From assembly GCF_001469165.1 (NCBI RefSeq), contig NZ_JABX01000016.1, forward strand, positions 59,801 to 123,800: a DNA stretch of 64,000 bases, read 5' to 3'. The stretch comes from Thiohalocapsa sp. ML1 (lineage in GTDB: Bacteria; Pseudomonadota; Gammaproteobacteria; Chromatiales; Chromatiaceae). Shown here piece by piece: positions 17,703 to 25,921 of the stretch (within the stretch, counting starts at the first letter, position 1; each line of letters opens with the position of its first letter). The notes under the pieces were generated by a model. It saw only the letters and a program-made list of their open reading frames with translations. It was not told where the DNA came from and did no database searches. A program made the position numbers and the translations under genes.

Positions 17703-17730
17703 GAATAACGAATAATGAATAACGAATAAT
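17703..17730. repeat. GAATAAC/GAATAAT heptamer array, four units
   Basis: Alternating GAATAAC and GAATAAT, four units. An AT-rich word in a GC-rich genome, 17 bp upstream of the nrtC ATG on the minus-strand transcript. Confidence 0.95.
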
Positions 17731-17790
17731 GAGATGGCACATAATCGGCACGGCGCGCTCAAGTTCCGCTTGCCCATCCGATGACCCTGA

Positions 17791-17829
17791 CTCCTAGCCC
17801 CTAGCTCCTAGCCCCTAGCTCTTAGCCCC
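17791..17829. repeat. CCCCTAG/CTCCTAG heptamer array
   Basis: Five units alternating CTCCTAG and CCCCTAG (the last is CTCTTAG) plus CCCC. The array begins 4 bp past the nrtB stop codon. The same family occurs at 30815, 58469 and 61111. Confidence 0.95.
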
Positions 17830-17833
17830 TTCT

Positions 17834-18865
17834 TCACCGCAAGATAGCGTCTTTGTCCCACGAGAACCGGCGCTGGAGCATCAGCATACCGCGGTCGAGC
17901 AGGAAGCCGATGAAGCCGATGACGAGCACGGCGACCATGATTCGCGCCAGCGAATTGGAGCTGCCGTTCTGGAACTCGTCCCAGACGAACTTGCCGAGTC
18001 CTGGGTTCTGCGCCAGCATCTCGGCGGCAATGAGCACCATCCAGCCGATGCCTAAGCTTAAGCGCATCCCGGTGAAGATCATCGGCATCGCCGACGGCAG
18101 GATGATCTTGACCGTCTGCTTAAACCAGCCCAGGCGCAGCACCCGGCTCACGTTCATCAGGTCCTTGTCCACCGTTGCGACGCCGACCGTGGTATTGATG
18201 ATGGTGGGCCACAGGCAGCACAGCGTCACGGTGATGGCCGAGGTGAGGAAGGACTTGGACACGAGCGGGTCGTCGGTCACGTACAGGGCGCTGACGATGA
18301 GGGTCACGAGCGGCAGCCAAGCCAGTGGCGACACCGGCTTGAAGATCTGAATGAGCGGGTTCATGGCGGCATAGAACGCGGCATTCATACCGCAGACAAT
18401 GCCGATCGGAATGGCAATGATGGAGGCGAGCAAAAAGCCTGTCGCCACGGTGATCAGGCTGGTCCAGATCTGATCCACAAAGGTCGGGTTGCCCGTGTAG
18501 CGACGGGCACGGATCTTGGCCAGATCTTCCGCGCTGCGGCCGGCGGCGACGGCCTTCTCGTAGCGCTCGTCGAGGCGCTCGGAGAAGGCGGCCTCGCGCC
18601 CGCGCTCGGCCCGATGCTCCGCCCACAGGCGCTGACCCTGCTCCCAGACCTGCGCCGGTCCGGGGAGCTGGCCGAGGCTCGTCTGCACCTGTGCGGCGCC
18701 GGCGGACCAGAGCAGCAGGAAGATGCCGATGCCGAGCAATGGCAGCAGCAGCGCATGGGCCAGGCCGCCGGCGATGCGATCGATACCGCTGCCGGACAGC
18801 CAATCGAGCGCCCGGGCGAGCCAGGGCAGCGCGAAGGTCTTTGTGGTGAGGTTGGTGGCGGCCAT
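17834..18865 (-). CDS. nrtB: Nitrate ABC transporter permease NrtB
   Basis: A 343-residue inner-membrane permease with an N-terminal transmembrane segment (ALLLPLLGIGIFLLLW), a long charged linker (about residues 70-125), then the BPD-type permease domain. The EAA-like loop region lies near NVSRVLRLGWFKQTVKIILPS, where the ATPase docks. Length and the N-terminal extension match NrtB/CmpB. It follows nrtA after a 30-bp repeat array and precedes the ATPase gene. Confidence 0.93.
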   Translation of the reverse strand: MAATNLTTKTFALPWLARALDWLSGSGIDRIAGGLAHALLLPLLGIGIFLLLWSAGAAQVQTSLGQLPGPAQVWEQGQRLWAEHRAERGREAAFSERLDERYEKAVAAGRSAEDLAKIRARRYTGNPTFVDQIWTSLITVATGFLLASIIAIPIGIVCGMNAAFYAAMNPLIQIFKPVSPLAWLPLVTLIVSALYVTDDPLVSKSFLTSAITVTLCCLWPTIINTTVGVATVDKDLMNVSRVLRLGWFKQTVKIILPSAMPMIFTGMRLSLGIGWMVLIAAEMLAQNPGLGKFVWDEFQNGSSNSLARIMVAVLVIGFIGFLLDRGMLMLQRRFSWDKDAILR

Positions 18866-18960
18866 GGTCGGGTATCGATTGCGTAATGATTGGCTGCGGG
18901 TGGGTACGCTGTGCCGTGCCCTCCCTGCGGCGACTGCGGGCTGAAGTGCTCAGTCTCCAA

Positions 18961-19170
18961 GGGCCGACTGAAGTCGGCGTACCCAGGGGGAGGCCGACTG
19001 AAGTCGGCGTACCCCTGGGGAGGCCGACTGAAGTCGGCGTACCCAGGGGGAGGCCGACTGAAGTCGGCGTACCCAGGGGGAGGCCGACTGAAGTCGGCGT
19101 ACCCAGGGGGAGGCCGACTGAAGTCGGCGTACCCAGGGGGAGGCCGACTGAAGTCGGCGTACCCAGGAGG
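18961..19170. repeat. Seven tandem 30-bp units carrying the GCCGACTGAAGTCGGC palindrome
   Basis: Seven contiguous 30-bp units (starts 18961, 18991, 19021, 19051, 19081, 19111, 19141), nearly identical. Each holds the palindrome GCCGACTGAAGTCGGC followed by GTACCCAGGGGGAG. The array starts 2 bp after the nrtA stop codon and ends 95 bp before nrtB. On the transcript it would fold into seven successive hairpins. Single copies of the palindrome lie at 24756, 24782 (variant), 60910, 63772, 63801 and 63901. Confidence 0.97.
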
Positions 19171-19172
19171 CG

Positions 19173-20579
19173 TCAAAGCACCTTATCGCCCTTGAGCCCG
19201 ATCTCGAACTGCTCCAGGTAGGCATTCGGCTTGGCGCCGTCGTAGGCGACGCCGTCGATGAAGCCGGACTGCTTGCCCTTGAAGCCGGTCTCGGTGGCGA
19301 AGTCCGGGAAGTCCGAGGCCTGCATCACGCCATCGGCGATGAGCGCCGCAGCGGCCTTTTGGTAGATGTCCGGGCGGTACACCTGCTGCGCCGTGTCCAT
19401 GTACCAGTCGTCGGGCTTCGGCTCGGCGATCTGGCCCCAGCGGCGCATCTGGGTCAGATACCAGATGGCGTCGGAGTAATACGGATAGGTCGCGTGGTAG
19501 CGAAAGAAGACGTTGAAGTCCGGCACCTCGCGCTTATCGCCCTTCTCGTATTCGAAGGTGCCGGTCATGGAGTTGGCGATGACCTCGGCATCGGCGCCGA
19601 CGTAATTCGGCCGGCTCAGGATCTCGACGGCCTCCTTGCGGTTGGCGTTGTCGTTCTCATCCAGCCACTTGGCCGCGCGGATCATGGCCTTGACAATGCG
19701 CACCGTCGTGTTCGGGTTGGCTTCTGCGAATTCGGCCGTGATGCCGAAGACCTTCTCAGGGTTGTTCTGCCAGATCTCGTAGTCGGTGATGACGGGCACG
19801 CCGATGCCCTTGAACACCGCCTGCTGATTCCAGGGCTCGCCGACGCAGTAGCCGTCGATGGTCCCGGCCTCCAGCGTCGCCGGCATCTGCGGCGGCGGCG
19901 TCACGGACAGAAACACCTCGGCGTCGATCTGCCCGTCGATGTCGCCCTTGTGCGGGGCGTAGTAGCCGGGGTGCAGGCCGCCCGCGGCGAGCCAGTAGCG
20001 GAGCTCGTAGTTGTGCGTGGACACCGGGAAGACCATGCCCATCCTGAATGGCTTGCCCTCGGCCTTGTAGGCCTCGACGACGGGTTGCAGGTGCTCGGCG
20101 CTGATGGGGTGCTCGGGGCGTCCGTCGTCGCGCGTTGGGATGTGCGGCTTCATCTGCTCCCACACGGCGTTCGAGACGGTAACGCCGTTGCCGTTCAGGT
20201 CCATGGACAAGGGCGTGATCACGTGCGCCTTGGTGCCGAAGCCGATGGTGGCGGCGAGCGGCTGGCCCGCGAGCATGTGCGCGCCGTCGAGCTGGCCGTC
20301 GATGACGCGATCGAGCAACACCTTCCAGTTCGCCTGCGCCTCCAGCGTCACGTACAGGCCCTCGTCCTCGAAGTAGCCCTTCTCGTAGGCGATGGCGAGC
20401 GGCGCCATGTCCGTAAGCTTGATGAAGCCGAGCTTGAGGTCTTCCTTTTCGGGCTCGCCGAGCGCCTCGGCGAAGGCGGCGGGCGCCGAGAGCGGCCCGG
20501 CAGCGACGGCGACGGCGAGGAGCGCGCGCTTGAGGAAGCCGCGGCGGCTCGGATGGCTGGGTGTCGATGGCTGGGACAT
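19173..20579 (-). CDS. nrtA: Nitrate ABC transporter substrate-binding protein NrtA
   Basis: A 468-residue periplasmic nitrate-binding protein. The N-terminus has a twin-arginine signal ([18 protein letters not shown], cleavage near AFA-EA), so it is likely exported folded by Tat. The NrtA/CmpA blocks follow: [58 protein letters not shown] and FNVFFRY. The start at 20579 is set by the signal peptide. It is the first gene of the operon, 61 bp downstream of an attenuator, and its stop abuts the seven-unit hairpin array. Confidence 0.94.
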   Translation of the reverse strand: MSQPSTPSHPSRRGFLKRALLAVAVAAGPLSAPAAFAEALGEPEKEDLKLGFIKLTDMAPLAIAYEKGYFEDEGLYVTLEAQANWKVLLDRVIDGQLDGAHMLAGQPLAATIGFGTKAHVITPLSMDLNGNGVTVSNAVWEQMKPHIPTRDDGRPEHPISAEHLQPVVEAYKAEGKPFRMGMVFPVSTHNYELRYWLAAGGLHPGYYAPHKGDIDGQIDAEVFLSVTPPPQMPATLEAGTIDGYCVGEPWNQQAVFKGIGVPVITDYEIWQNNPEKVFGITAEFAEANPNTTVRIVKAMIRAAKWLDENDNANRKEAVEILSRPNYVGADAEVIANSMTGTFEYEKGDKREVPDFNVFFRYHATYPYYSDAIWYLTQMRRWGQIAEPKPDDWYMDTAQQVYRPDIYQKAAAALIADGVMQASDFPDFATETGFKGKQSGFIDGVAYDGAKPNAYLEQFEIGLKGDKVL

Positions 20580-20639
20580 GGATCGGGACTGCCTTGCGTT
20601 TGGGTAGGGATGGCTCGGTTGTCGGCTGGCGCGACCAAC

Positions 20640-20691
20640 AAAAAAGGCGTCCACCGCGACCCCGCTCGCGCGGGGCTCGATGGACGCCTTT
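20640..20691 (-). terminator. Leader attenuator (intrinsic terminator) before nrtA
   Basis: On the minus strand AAAGGCGTCCA pairs perfectly with TGGACGCCTTT, with an inner CCCC/GGGG helix, and is followed at once by a run of T (TTTTTT including the stem end). It stands in the nas leader between the ANTAR-type hairpins and the nrtA start, where it would stop transcription unless relieved by NasT. Confidence 0.85.
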
Positions 20692-20779
20692 GTCCGTTGG
20701 CCGGCCGCCATGGCCGTGCCGATGCTGTTGCTGCTCGATTGACGCTCGCCGGGGAGCGACTCCCCGTGACCTGCGCTCG

Positions 20780-20810
20780 AACCCGCCTTTGGGTCTGCCC
20801 GCCATTGGGC
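20780..20810 (-). ncRNA. Tandem ANTAR-target hairpins in the nas leader RNA
   Basis: Two adjacent small hairpins with six-base loops. P1 at 20797-20810 is GCCC-AAUGGC-GGGC; P2 at 20780-20795 is GACCC-AAAGGC-GGGUU. Both loops have A at position 1 and G at position 4, the known recognition rule of ANTAR-domain antiterminators, and the hairpins are one base apart. They lie about 90 bp upstream of the attenuator and just downstream of the sigma-54 promoter. The nearby nasT gene encodes the cognate reader. Confidence 0.85.
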
Positions 20811-20840
20811 CTTGGTGCGCCGGTCTTTGAGCATTGTCGT

Positions 20841-20856
20841 TGCAGGGCACGTGCCA
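20841..20856 (-). promoter_or_regulatory. Sigma-54 promoter of the nitrate operon
   Basis: TGGCACGTGCCCTGCA on the minus strand fits the -24/-12 consensus TGGCAC-N5-TTGCA with exact GG-N10-GC spacing. Transcription would start near 20829, about 20 bases before the ANTAR hairpins and about 250 bases before nrtA. This implies control by an enhancer-binding protein such as NtrC, so nitrogen status and nitrate would both be read. Confidence 0.8.
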
Positions 20857-20980
20857 GCTTGAGCGCCGGCGGCCGCGCCGTGCTGCCCTGGGCATGCCAA
20901 GTGATTGTTGCTAAATGACGTCACAGCCGATGTAGCGACACCGGCCGGCTGCCAGGGACGCCGGGCACGCGCGGCGTGTC

Positions 20981-20997
20981 TGCGCAAAACCCGTGCA
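20981..20997 (-). promoter_or_regulatory. Possible NtrC enhancer site
   Basis: TGCACGGGTTTTGCGCA resembles the 17-bp NtrC dyad (TGCAC...GTGCA), with one good half-site and one mismatched half-site, about 125 bp upstream of the sigma-54 promoter, a suitable distance. Only one site is seen, and it overlaps a terminator-like hairpin, so support is weak. Confidence 0.35.
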
Positions 20998-21015
20998 GCC
21001 GGCCCCTGGCTGCAC
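20986..21015 (-). terminator. Possible nasT terminator
   Basis: On the minus strand GTGCAGCC pairs with GGCTGCAC across a 7-base loop and is followed by GGGTTTT. It lies 57 bp past the nasT stop and would separate nasT from the sigma-54 transcribed operon. Confidence 0.5.
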
Positions 21016-21071
21016 CATCAGTGCTCAATAAAATGCTGTTGGTGTGGGAATCCTGTCCCGCCCAGCGCGCA

Positions 21072-21653
21072 TCAGCCCTGCATCAGCTCGGCCGCGGCGA
21101 TGACGCTGTCCGCGATCTCCGCGAGCTTCTTGTTGCGGCGCATCGCGAGCTTGCGCATGGCCTGGTAGGCCTCGGCCTCGCTCACGCCTTGCTGCTGCAT
21201 GATGAGGCCCTTGGCGCGCTCGATGAGCTTGCGCTCGGCGAGCTTGGTCCGCGTCTCGGCAAGCTCCTGCTCCAGCGCCCGGTATTGGCGGAAGCGGGCC
21301 ATGGCCGTCTCGACGATGGGCCGCACGCGCCGATTCTCGAGCCCATCGACGACATAGGCCGTGACACCGGCCTCGATGGCCTGGCGGATGCTCTCGCCGG
21401 CGTCGTCCTGCGTGAACATGACCATCGGCCGGGGCTGGCGGGCCTGCACGCTGCGCAGGCTCTCGAAGGTGTCGCGGCTTGGCGAGTCGATGTCGATGAG
21501 CACCACGTCCGGCGCGAAGCGCGCGACGGCCTGGAGCAGGTCGTCGTCTGGTGCCACGCAGGCGACGATGTCGAAGCCCTCGGCAGCGAGCGTCGGCCCC
21601 AGCACCGCGCGCCGGGTGGGGCGGGGATCCACGAGCATCACGCGCATCGACAT
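21072..21653 (-). CDS. nasT: ANTAR-domain antiterminator NasT
   Basis: A 193-residue cytoplasmic protein. Residues 1-120 form a receiver-like domain (MRVMLVDPRPTRR; VVLIDID holds the equivalent of the phosphoacceptor Asp). A coiled helix (YRALEQELAETRTKLAE) leads into the ANTAR domain, with the conserved KLIERAKGLIMQQQGVSEAE and AYQAMRKLAMRRNKK. NasT binds two hexaloop hairpins in nas leaders and prevents termination when released by NasS in the presence of nitrate. The matching hairpins and attenuator lie just downstream, at 20640-20810. Confidence 0.94.
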   Translation of the reverse strand: MSMRVMLVDPRPTRRAVLGPTLAAEGFDIVACVAPDDDLLQAVARFAPDVVLIDIDSPSRDTFESLRSVQARQPRPMVMFTQDDAGESIRQAIEAGVTAYVVDGLENRRVRPIVETAMARFRQYRALEQELAETRTKLAERKLIERAKGLIMQQQGVSEAEAYQAMRKLAMRRNKKLAEIADSVIAAAELMQG

Positions 21654-21966
21654 TGGGGCTCCAGGAGCGGCGAGGGCAGGGCGGTGGTGCCGACGGGGCG
21701 GCGTGCAGCGTCGGCGGCCGACGCTTGGGCATGTTCCGGGGCGAGCGGCATTCCCCTGCGCGCCTGTTCCGTTGTTCGGCCCGGTGCATTCACCTACGAC
21801 GAGCAGGGGCGCTCGCGCTGCCGAAGCGGTTCGACGCGCCTTAGACTACAGGCCGACCGTCGTGCGGCGCCAGACCGGCCTTGTCGGGCCCTGGCGCCGG
21901 CCGGCTCAACGCAAGACGACACCGACCCAGGCGACGCCCGGCGCGTCCAGAACCGAGGAAGCGTGC
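21654..21966. other. Divergent promoter region between nasT and globin gene
   Basis: 313 bp separating two divergent genes. It must hold both promoters, but I see no convincing -35/-10 pair, sigma-54 element or operator in it. Confidence 0.5.
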
Positions 21967-22389
21967 ATGTCCCCCGATACCGTAACCCATGTCCAGCGCT
22001 CCTGGGCCAAAGTGCTGCCCATTGCCGAGCAGGCCGCCGAGCTCTTTTACGGCCGGCTGTTCGAGATCTATCCGGAGGTGAAGCCGCTGTTCAAAGGCGA
22101 TATGCAGGAGCAGGGCCGCAAGCTGATGACCATGCTAGACACCGCCGTCAATGCGCTTACCAACCTGGAGGTGATCGTGCAGCCGGTGAAGGACATGGGC
22201 GCCCGCCACGCGCGCTACGGCGTCGGCAGCGCCGATTACGACAAGGTCGCCGACGCGTTGCTGTGGACCCTGGCGCAGGGGCTGGGCGATGAGTTCACGC
22301 CCGAGGTGAAAGGTGCCTGGGTGGAGGTCTACACCCTCGTCGCCGACACGATGCAGGCCGGTGCGGCGGAGGCGGCGGAGGCGGTGTAG
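21967..22389 (+). CDS. Single-domain bacterial globin
   Basis: A 140-residue globin of the Vitreoscilla haemoglobin/flavohaemoglobin type. It has the full 3-over-3 length, a proximal-His region in VKDMGARHARYGV (His about 80), and conserved FYGRLFEIYPEVKPLFKGDM at the CD corner. There is no reductase domain, so it would need a separate electron donor. Members bind O2 and NO; next to nasT and the nitrate genes, a role in NO protection during nitrate or nitrite metabolism is plausible. The start at 21967 gives the canonical N-terminus (MSPDTVTHVQRSW). Confidence 0.88.
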   Translation: MSPDTVTHVQRSWAKVLPIAEQAAELFYGRLFEIYPEVKPLFKGDMQEQGRKLMTMLDTAVNALTNLEVIVQPVKDMGARHARYGVGSADYDKVADALLWTLAQGLGDEFTPEVKGAWVEVYTLVADTMQAGAAEAAEAV

Positions 22390-22457
22390 TGCCGGTTCAG
22401 AAATGACCGGTACGCTCGATGGAGACAGCAAGGAACCCTGGCGCCGGCTGCGGCATG

Positions 22458-22513
22458 CCGCCTCGCCGCCTCGGCGCCTCGCCGCCTCGCCGCCTCGCCG
22501 CCTCGCCGCCTCG
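22458..22513. repeat. 8-bp tandem array (CCGCCTCG), seven units
   Basis: Seven contiguous CCGCCTCG units (the third is GCGCCTCG), followed by a degenerate one. The array ends 6 bp from the SNase gene's stop codon, between it and the convergent globin gene. Confidence 0.9.
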
Positions 22514-22519
22514 GCGCCC

Positions 22520-23413
22520 TCAGCGCTCCACACTGACCCAATCCCGCAGCCGCGCGAGCCGCTTCTCGCCGATGCCGGGCACGCGCAGCAACTCTTCGAC
22601 GTTTGCGTAGGGGCGGTGCTCGATAATGGCGTTGGCGTAGTGCTCGCCGATGCCGGGGATGCGCATGAGGTCGTCGCGGGCGGCAGTGTTGATGTCGAGC
22701 GGGCCGGCGGGGGCGGACCGGCCGGTGGCGAGGTCGAATTCGCGATCCTCCAGGCGTTGCTGGCGGCGCTGCTCGCCGATCTCGTCCCAGTCCGTGTAGG
22801 CCCAGGCGCCTTTGCGCTGGGCGGCGGCGCGGAGCTCCGCGTCTTTGAGCTGCTCGCGGTAGTCGTCGCGGTTCAAGCCCTCCGGCGTGCCGCGATACAC
22901 GCCGAAGGCGCGGGCGAGGCCGCGCTCCACCAGCACGGTGGCGAGATCGCGGCCGTCGGCGAGGCTGATAAAGCCGTAGATGCGCCGGTAGCGGCCGTCG
23001 CCGCCGCCGTCGGCGAAGGCGGTGTGCACGGTGAAGGGCTCGGCGAGCAGCTCGCCGACGGCGGCCTTGGCCTCGGCACCGAGAGTCTTGGCGAGCGCGA
23101 TGGATTCCGGCACCTGCTCGCTGTAGTACGTAATGCCGAAGTAGCGGCGCTGCTGTTGCAGCCGGCGGGCGTCGGCGCGGTCGGTGACGTTGAGCTCGAA
23201 GGCGTCGGCGCCGTACAGCCGGATCGTGTGCTTTGCGCCGCTTGGGAATTGGACCTCGAAGCTGTCGCCATCGGCCCACTCCGTCGGGATGAGGCGCACA
23301 CCCGGGATGCTCTCAAGCTCTGCGGCATTGGCTGCGGCGGCGGCGAGGCAACAGGCCCAGGCGAAGACGAGCAGGGAGAATCGAAAGGGGTCGAGGATGG
23401 GCAGTTTCGGCAA
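22520..23413 (-). CDS. Exported SNase-like nuclease with helix-hairpin-helix domain
   Basis: A secreted protein with a signal peptide (FRFSLLVFAWACCLAAAAANA), a staphylococcal-nuclease-like OB-fold domain (DGDSFEVQFPSG, IRLYGADAFE, and RRIYGFISLADGRDLATVLVE) and a C-terminal helix-hairpin-helix of the ComEA type (DINTAARDDLMRIPGIGEHY; VPGIGEKRLARL). It probably binds and cuts DNA in the periplasm or outside the cell. There is no ATG near the signal peptide; a TTG at 23413 is the best start, since the longer frame to 23596 reads through a REP palindrome. The catalytic Arg/Glu set of SNase was not checked residue by residue. Confidence 0.75.
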   Translation of the reverse strand: MPKLPILDPFRFSLLVFAWACCLAAAAANAAELESIPGVRLIPTEWADGDSFEVQFPSGAKHTIRLYGADAFELNVTDRADARRLQQQRRYFGITYYSEQVPESIALAKTLGAEAKAAVGELLAEPFTVHTAFADGGGDGRYRRIYGFISLADGRDLATVLVERGLARAFGVYRGTPEGLNRDDYREQLKDAELRAAAQRKGAWAYTDWDEIGEQRRQQRLEDREFDLATGRSAPAGPLDINTAARDDLMRIPGIGEHYANAIIEHRPYANVEELLRVPGIGEKRLARLRDWVSVER

Positions 23414-23545
23414 CGGCGGGGTTCCGGTGCGGGCTTGCGTCCTCGCAAGCCTGCCCAAGATGGGCTTGATCGTCGCGGCAAGAAGCGGAGGCGGATTACG
23501 GAGGCTGCAACGCAGTCGGCGCGGGTCGAGCCCGCGCCGGATGCG

Positions 23546-23592
23546 GCCGACCTCGGTCGGCGTAACCGGGCTGCGGCCGGCTGAAAGCCGCC
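23546..23592. repeat. REP palindromes (GCCGACC and GCCGGCT types)
   Basis: GCCGACCTCGGTCGGC (23546-23561) followed by GGCCGGCTGAAAGCCG, members of the dispersed palindrome families seen elsewhere in the window. Confidence 0.75.
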
Positions 23593-23622
23593 GCACCCGT
23601 GCGCGGCGTCAGCCGCGCTGGC

Positions 23623-23907
23623 TTACCAGCGGCGCGGGCCGCCGGCGCCGCGCGCCGGGCGGTCGCTCTTCGGCTTGGCCTGGTTCACGGTGATGTTGCG
23701 GCCCTTGAAGTCGCTCCCGTTCAAGCCCTTGATGGCGGCGTCCGCCTCGGAGTTGTTGGCCATTTCGACGAAGCCGAAGCCTTTGGACTGGCCGCTGAAC
23801 TTGTCGGTGATCAGGTTCACCGCGTCAACGCTGCCGTACTGCGAGAAGGCGTCGCGCAGGTCGTTGTCGGTGACGGTGTAGGGAAGGTTGCCAACGTAAA
23901 TGTTCAT
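23623..23907 (-). CDS. RNA-binding protein with RRM domain
   Basis: A 94-residue protein made almost wholly of one RNA-recognition motif: RNP2 is IYVGNL at residues 3-8, RNP1 is KGFGFVEM at about 42-49. A short basic Gly/Arg tail (RPARGAGGPRRW) follows. This is the bacterial glycine-rich RRM type, often cold-induced, which binds mRNA. Monocistronic; about 460 bp of non-coding sequence lies upstream. Confidence 0.92.
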   Translation of the reverse strand: MNIYVGNLPYTVTDNDLRDAFSQYGSVDAVNLITDKFSGQSKGFGFVEMANNSEADAAIKGLNGSDFKGRNITVNQAKPKSDRPARGAGGPRRW

Positions 23908-24371
23908 GGAAAATGTCTCGCGGATGTCAGGGGTGGTGCTTTGGGTGTCCGAACCTGCGCGCCGCTTGCGGGCAAAGCCCTTAAGGCAGCGCCGACGCAG
24001 GCGCGGGGGGCCGCAGGTGATGCTCGGTCCGGTTCGGACAACGTTGCACCGGGGGCGGCGCGAGGAGACAGGATGCTACGAATCTCGGGGGGAGCGGGCG
24101 GGGCGCTGGACCACGTTATGCCGCTAGGCGATAGCGCGTCAGGCCGGGCGGTCTCGTCGAAAAGGGCAGATGCCATGTGCCGGGCGGCTTTTGTGCCGCT
24201 TCAGCTTATCCTCGCGGCGCACATTATCAGGTTGGCGGCCGGGATGCTCGGCTATTTCAGCTCGTCGGCCGATCCACCGGACGAGACAGCGGGTGCGGGC
24301 CGTGGCGGGGTGTTGGGCCGCCGCGGCGGTTGCGGGATGATGTGGGCCGTCGAAGCCTATACGCGCAGGTC
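23908..24371. other. Long spacer without a recognisable gene
   Basis: 464 bp between the RRM gene and the broken Uma2 gene. Possible long 5' leader of the RRM mRNA (minus strand), as in cold-shock genes. I see no tRNA, clear terminator or conserved protein fragment. Confidence 0.5.
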
Positions 24372-24765
24372 GTGGTAGAAGCCTCGAAGCTCAAAACCCT
24401 GTATGACTTGGCGGCGTCGCCGGACGAGGATGTCGAGCTGGTCGGCGGGGAGATCGTGCGGCGGCCGATGACGCGGCTGTCACACGCCGTGGCGCAAGGC
24501 AACACGCGGGGCGAGCTGCACGCCTACACGCGAGGCGCGGGGCCGGGCGGCTGGTTGATAGCGACCGACGTGAGCGTCGCTTACGAGGCACACGAGTGCC
24601 CCCCACACGATCTCGCCGGCTGGCGCCGTGAACGCTTGCCGCGGCTGCCGCAAGGGATCATCGATTTGCCCCCCCGACTGGGTCTGCGAGATCGTCTCGC
24701 CCGGGCACGAAAAGAAAGACACCTTGGCCATGCCGCTTCTGCTGCGCCGCCTGCGGCCGACTGAA
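24372..24765 (+). pseudogene. Uma2-family endonuclease, frameshifted and truncated
   Basis: A GTG at 24372 opens a Uma2 (DUF820) reading frame with LVGGEIVRRPMTRLSHA, then LPRLPQGIIDLPP. At a run of seven C (24669-24675) the frame is lost, and the expected DWVCEIVSPGHEKKDTLA, carrying the catalytic E and K, continues one frame away. After LPLLLRR the gene stops at a REP palindrome, so about the last third is missing. The frameshift could be slippage or a base-calling error; the 3' loss is real. Confidence 0.75.
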
Positions 24766-24803
24766 GTCGGCGTACCCGGGCGCCGACTTAGGTCGGCGTA
24801 CCC
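24756..24803. repeat. Two REP palindromes
   Basis: GCCGACTGAAGTCGGC (24756-24771) and GCCGACTTAGGTCGGC (24782-24797), each followed by GTACCC. They mark the point where the Uma2 remnant ends. Confidence 0.9.
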
Positions 24804-24821
24804 ATCCGTCGGCGGGCGCGG

Positions 24822-25715
24822 TCAGTCGCCGTTCCAAAACCCCTCCAGCAGCGCGAAGGTGGCCTCCGGGCGCTCCCAGTGCGGCATGCCGCGGTGGGGG
24901 GCGAGGGTCTCGAAGCGCCAGTTGGGCCGGCTCGCGGCGAACTCGGGCAACTGCTCGAAGCCGATGTAAGGGTCGCGGTCGGCGATGGCGAGCACGGGGC
25001 TCTCGGTGAGCCGCCCGTAGAGCCGTTCTTCGGCCTCACGCGTGAAGAGCTGCATGGAGAGGAAGGTGAGCGGCGCATGGCGGGCGCCCGGCTGGTGGGC
25101 GGTGGCGTAGGCGTAGTCCACCAGCTCCTGCGGCGCCGCGCCGACGAAGGACTTGTTCAGGTAGTAGCGGATGCTCGGCCGCGACGTGAGCAGGCCGAAC
25201 AGCCCCTGCGACCACAGCGGCATGGTTAGCACCGGCCGCGCGACCCGCGAGAAGCCCGGGCCCGGCGTGCCGCGGGCGCTGAAGCCGGTGGGCGAGATCA
25301 GCGCCAGCGAGGCGATGCTGCGCGGCGCGGCGAGCGCGGCGCGGGCGGCAAACTCGGCACCGAGCGACAGCGCCAGCACATCCGCCGGCGCGCCGATGAC
25401 CTGCTCCAGCATGGCGACGATGGCGTCCGCATACAGCTCCGGCGTGTAGGCGCGCGCGCCGCGCTCGGACTGGCCAAAGCCCGGCAGGTCCAGGCTGTAG
25501 ACCGGCCGCGCGCCGCGCCAGCGCTCGAAGATGGGCTTGACCTCGAAGCTGCTCGGTGCTGCGTTGACGCTGTGCACCAAGAGCAGCGGGCGGCCATCGC
25601 CGTCCTCGTCGGCGTAGTAGGCGAGGCGCCCGGCGCGGGCTGTGTGCAGCTCGGCGAGCGGTGCGTCGAGCGCCGGCGGTAGCGGCGGATAGGTGGACTC
25701 GTGCGGTTGGCTCAT
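24822..25715 (-). CDS. Alpha/beta hydrolase
   Basis: A 297-residue cytoplasmic alpha/beta-hydrolase fold protein. It has the HSVNAAPSSFEVKPIFERW oxyanion region, the strand-turn LDLPGFGQSERG and the nucleophile elbow LSLGAEFAARAAL (Ser about 125, G-x-S-x-G relaxed to L-S-L-G-A). The acid is probably in AIADRDPYIG (Asp about 245) and the His in LAPHRGMPHWE near the end. Substrate unknown. The start at 25715 (MSQPHEST) is preferred to the longer upstream frame, which lacks hydrolase character. Confidence 0.8.
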   Translation of the reverse strand: MSQPHESTYPPLPPALDAPLAELHTARAGRLAYYADEDGDGRPLLLVHSVNAAPSSFEVKPIFERWRGARPVYSLDLPGFGQSERGARAYTPELYADAIVAMLEQVIGAPADVLALSLGAEFAARAALAAPRSIASLALISPTGFSARGTPGPGFSRVARPVLTMPLWSQGLFGLLTSRPSIRYYLNKSFVGAAPQELVDYAYATAHQPGARHAPLTFLSMQLFTREAEERLYGRLTESPVLAIADRDPYIGFEQLPEFAASRPNWRFETLAPHRGMPHWERPEATFALLEGFWNGD

Positions 25716-25921
25716 TCGGACAGCGCTCCCTGGTTGAGTGAAATCGCGGCGACTCGCCGACACCGACGGTTGCATCGCCCGGCCGCAGTGGGGATTATGC
25801 GCCGGCCGGCAGGCGCCGGCTGCCGCAGCGTGACGCAGCTTTACATTTGCGGCTGCTGCCGAGGCGTCGGCGGGCTCTGACCCGCCGCTCACCGTCTGTC
25901 CCGTCGTCCTGGAGTGCCGCC

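Noticed and set aside
18961..19170. CRISPR-like array
   Set aside because: The 30-bp units are contiguous and nearly identical with no variable spacers, and there are no cas genes; it is a tandem REP array.
22390..22519. Phase-variable extension of the SNase or globin gene through the 8-bp array
   Set aside because: The array lies after both stop codons, so changes in unit number would not alter either protein.
24669..24675. Phase-variable switch at the C7 tract of the Uma2 gene
   Set aside because: Restoring the frame would still leave the gene truncated at the REP palindromes, so it is better called a pseudogene.
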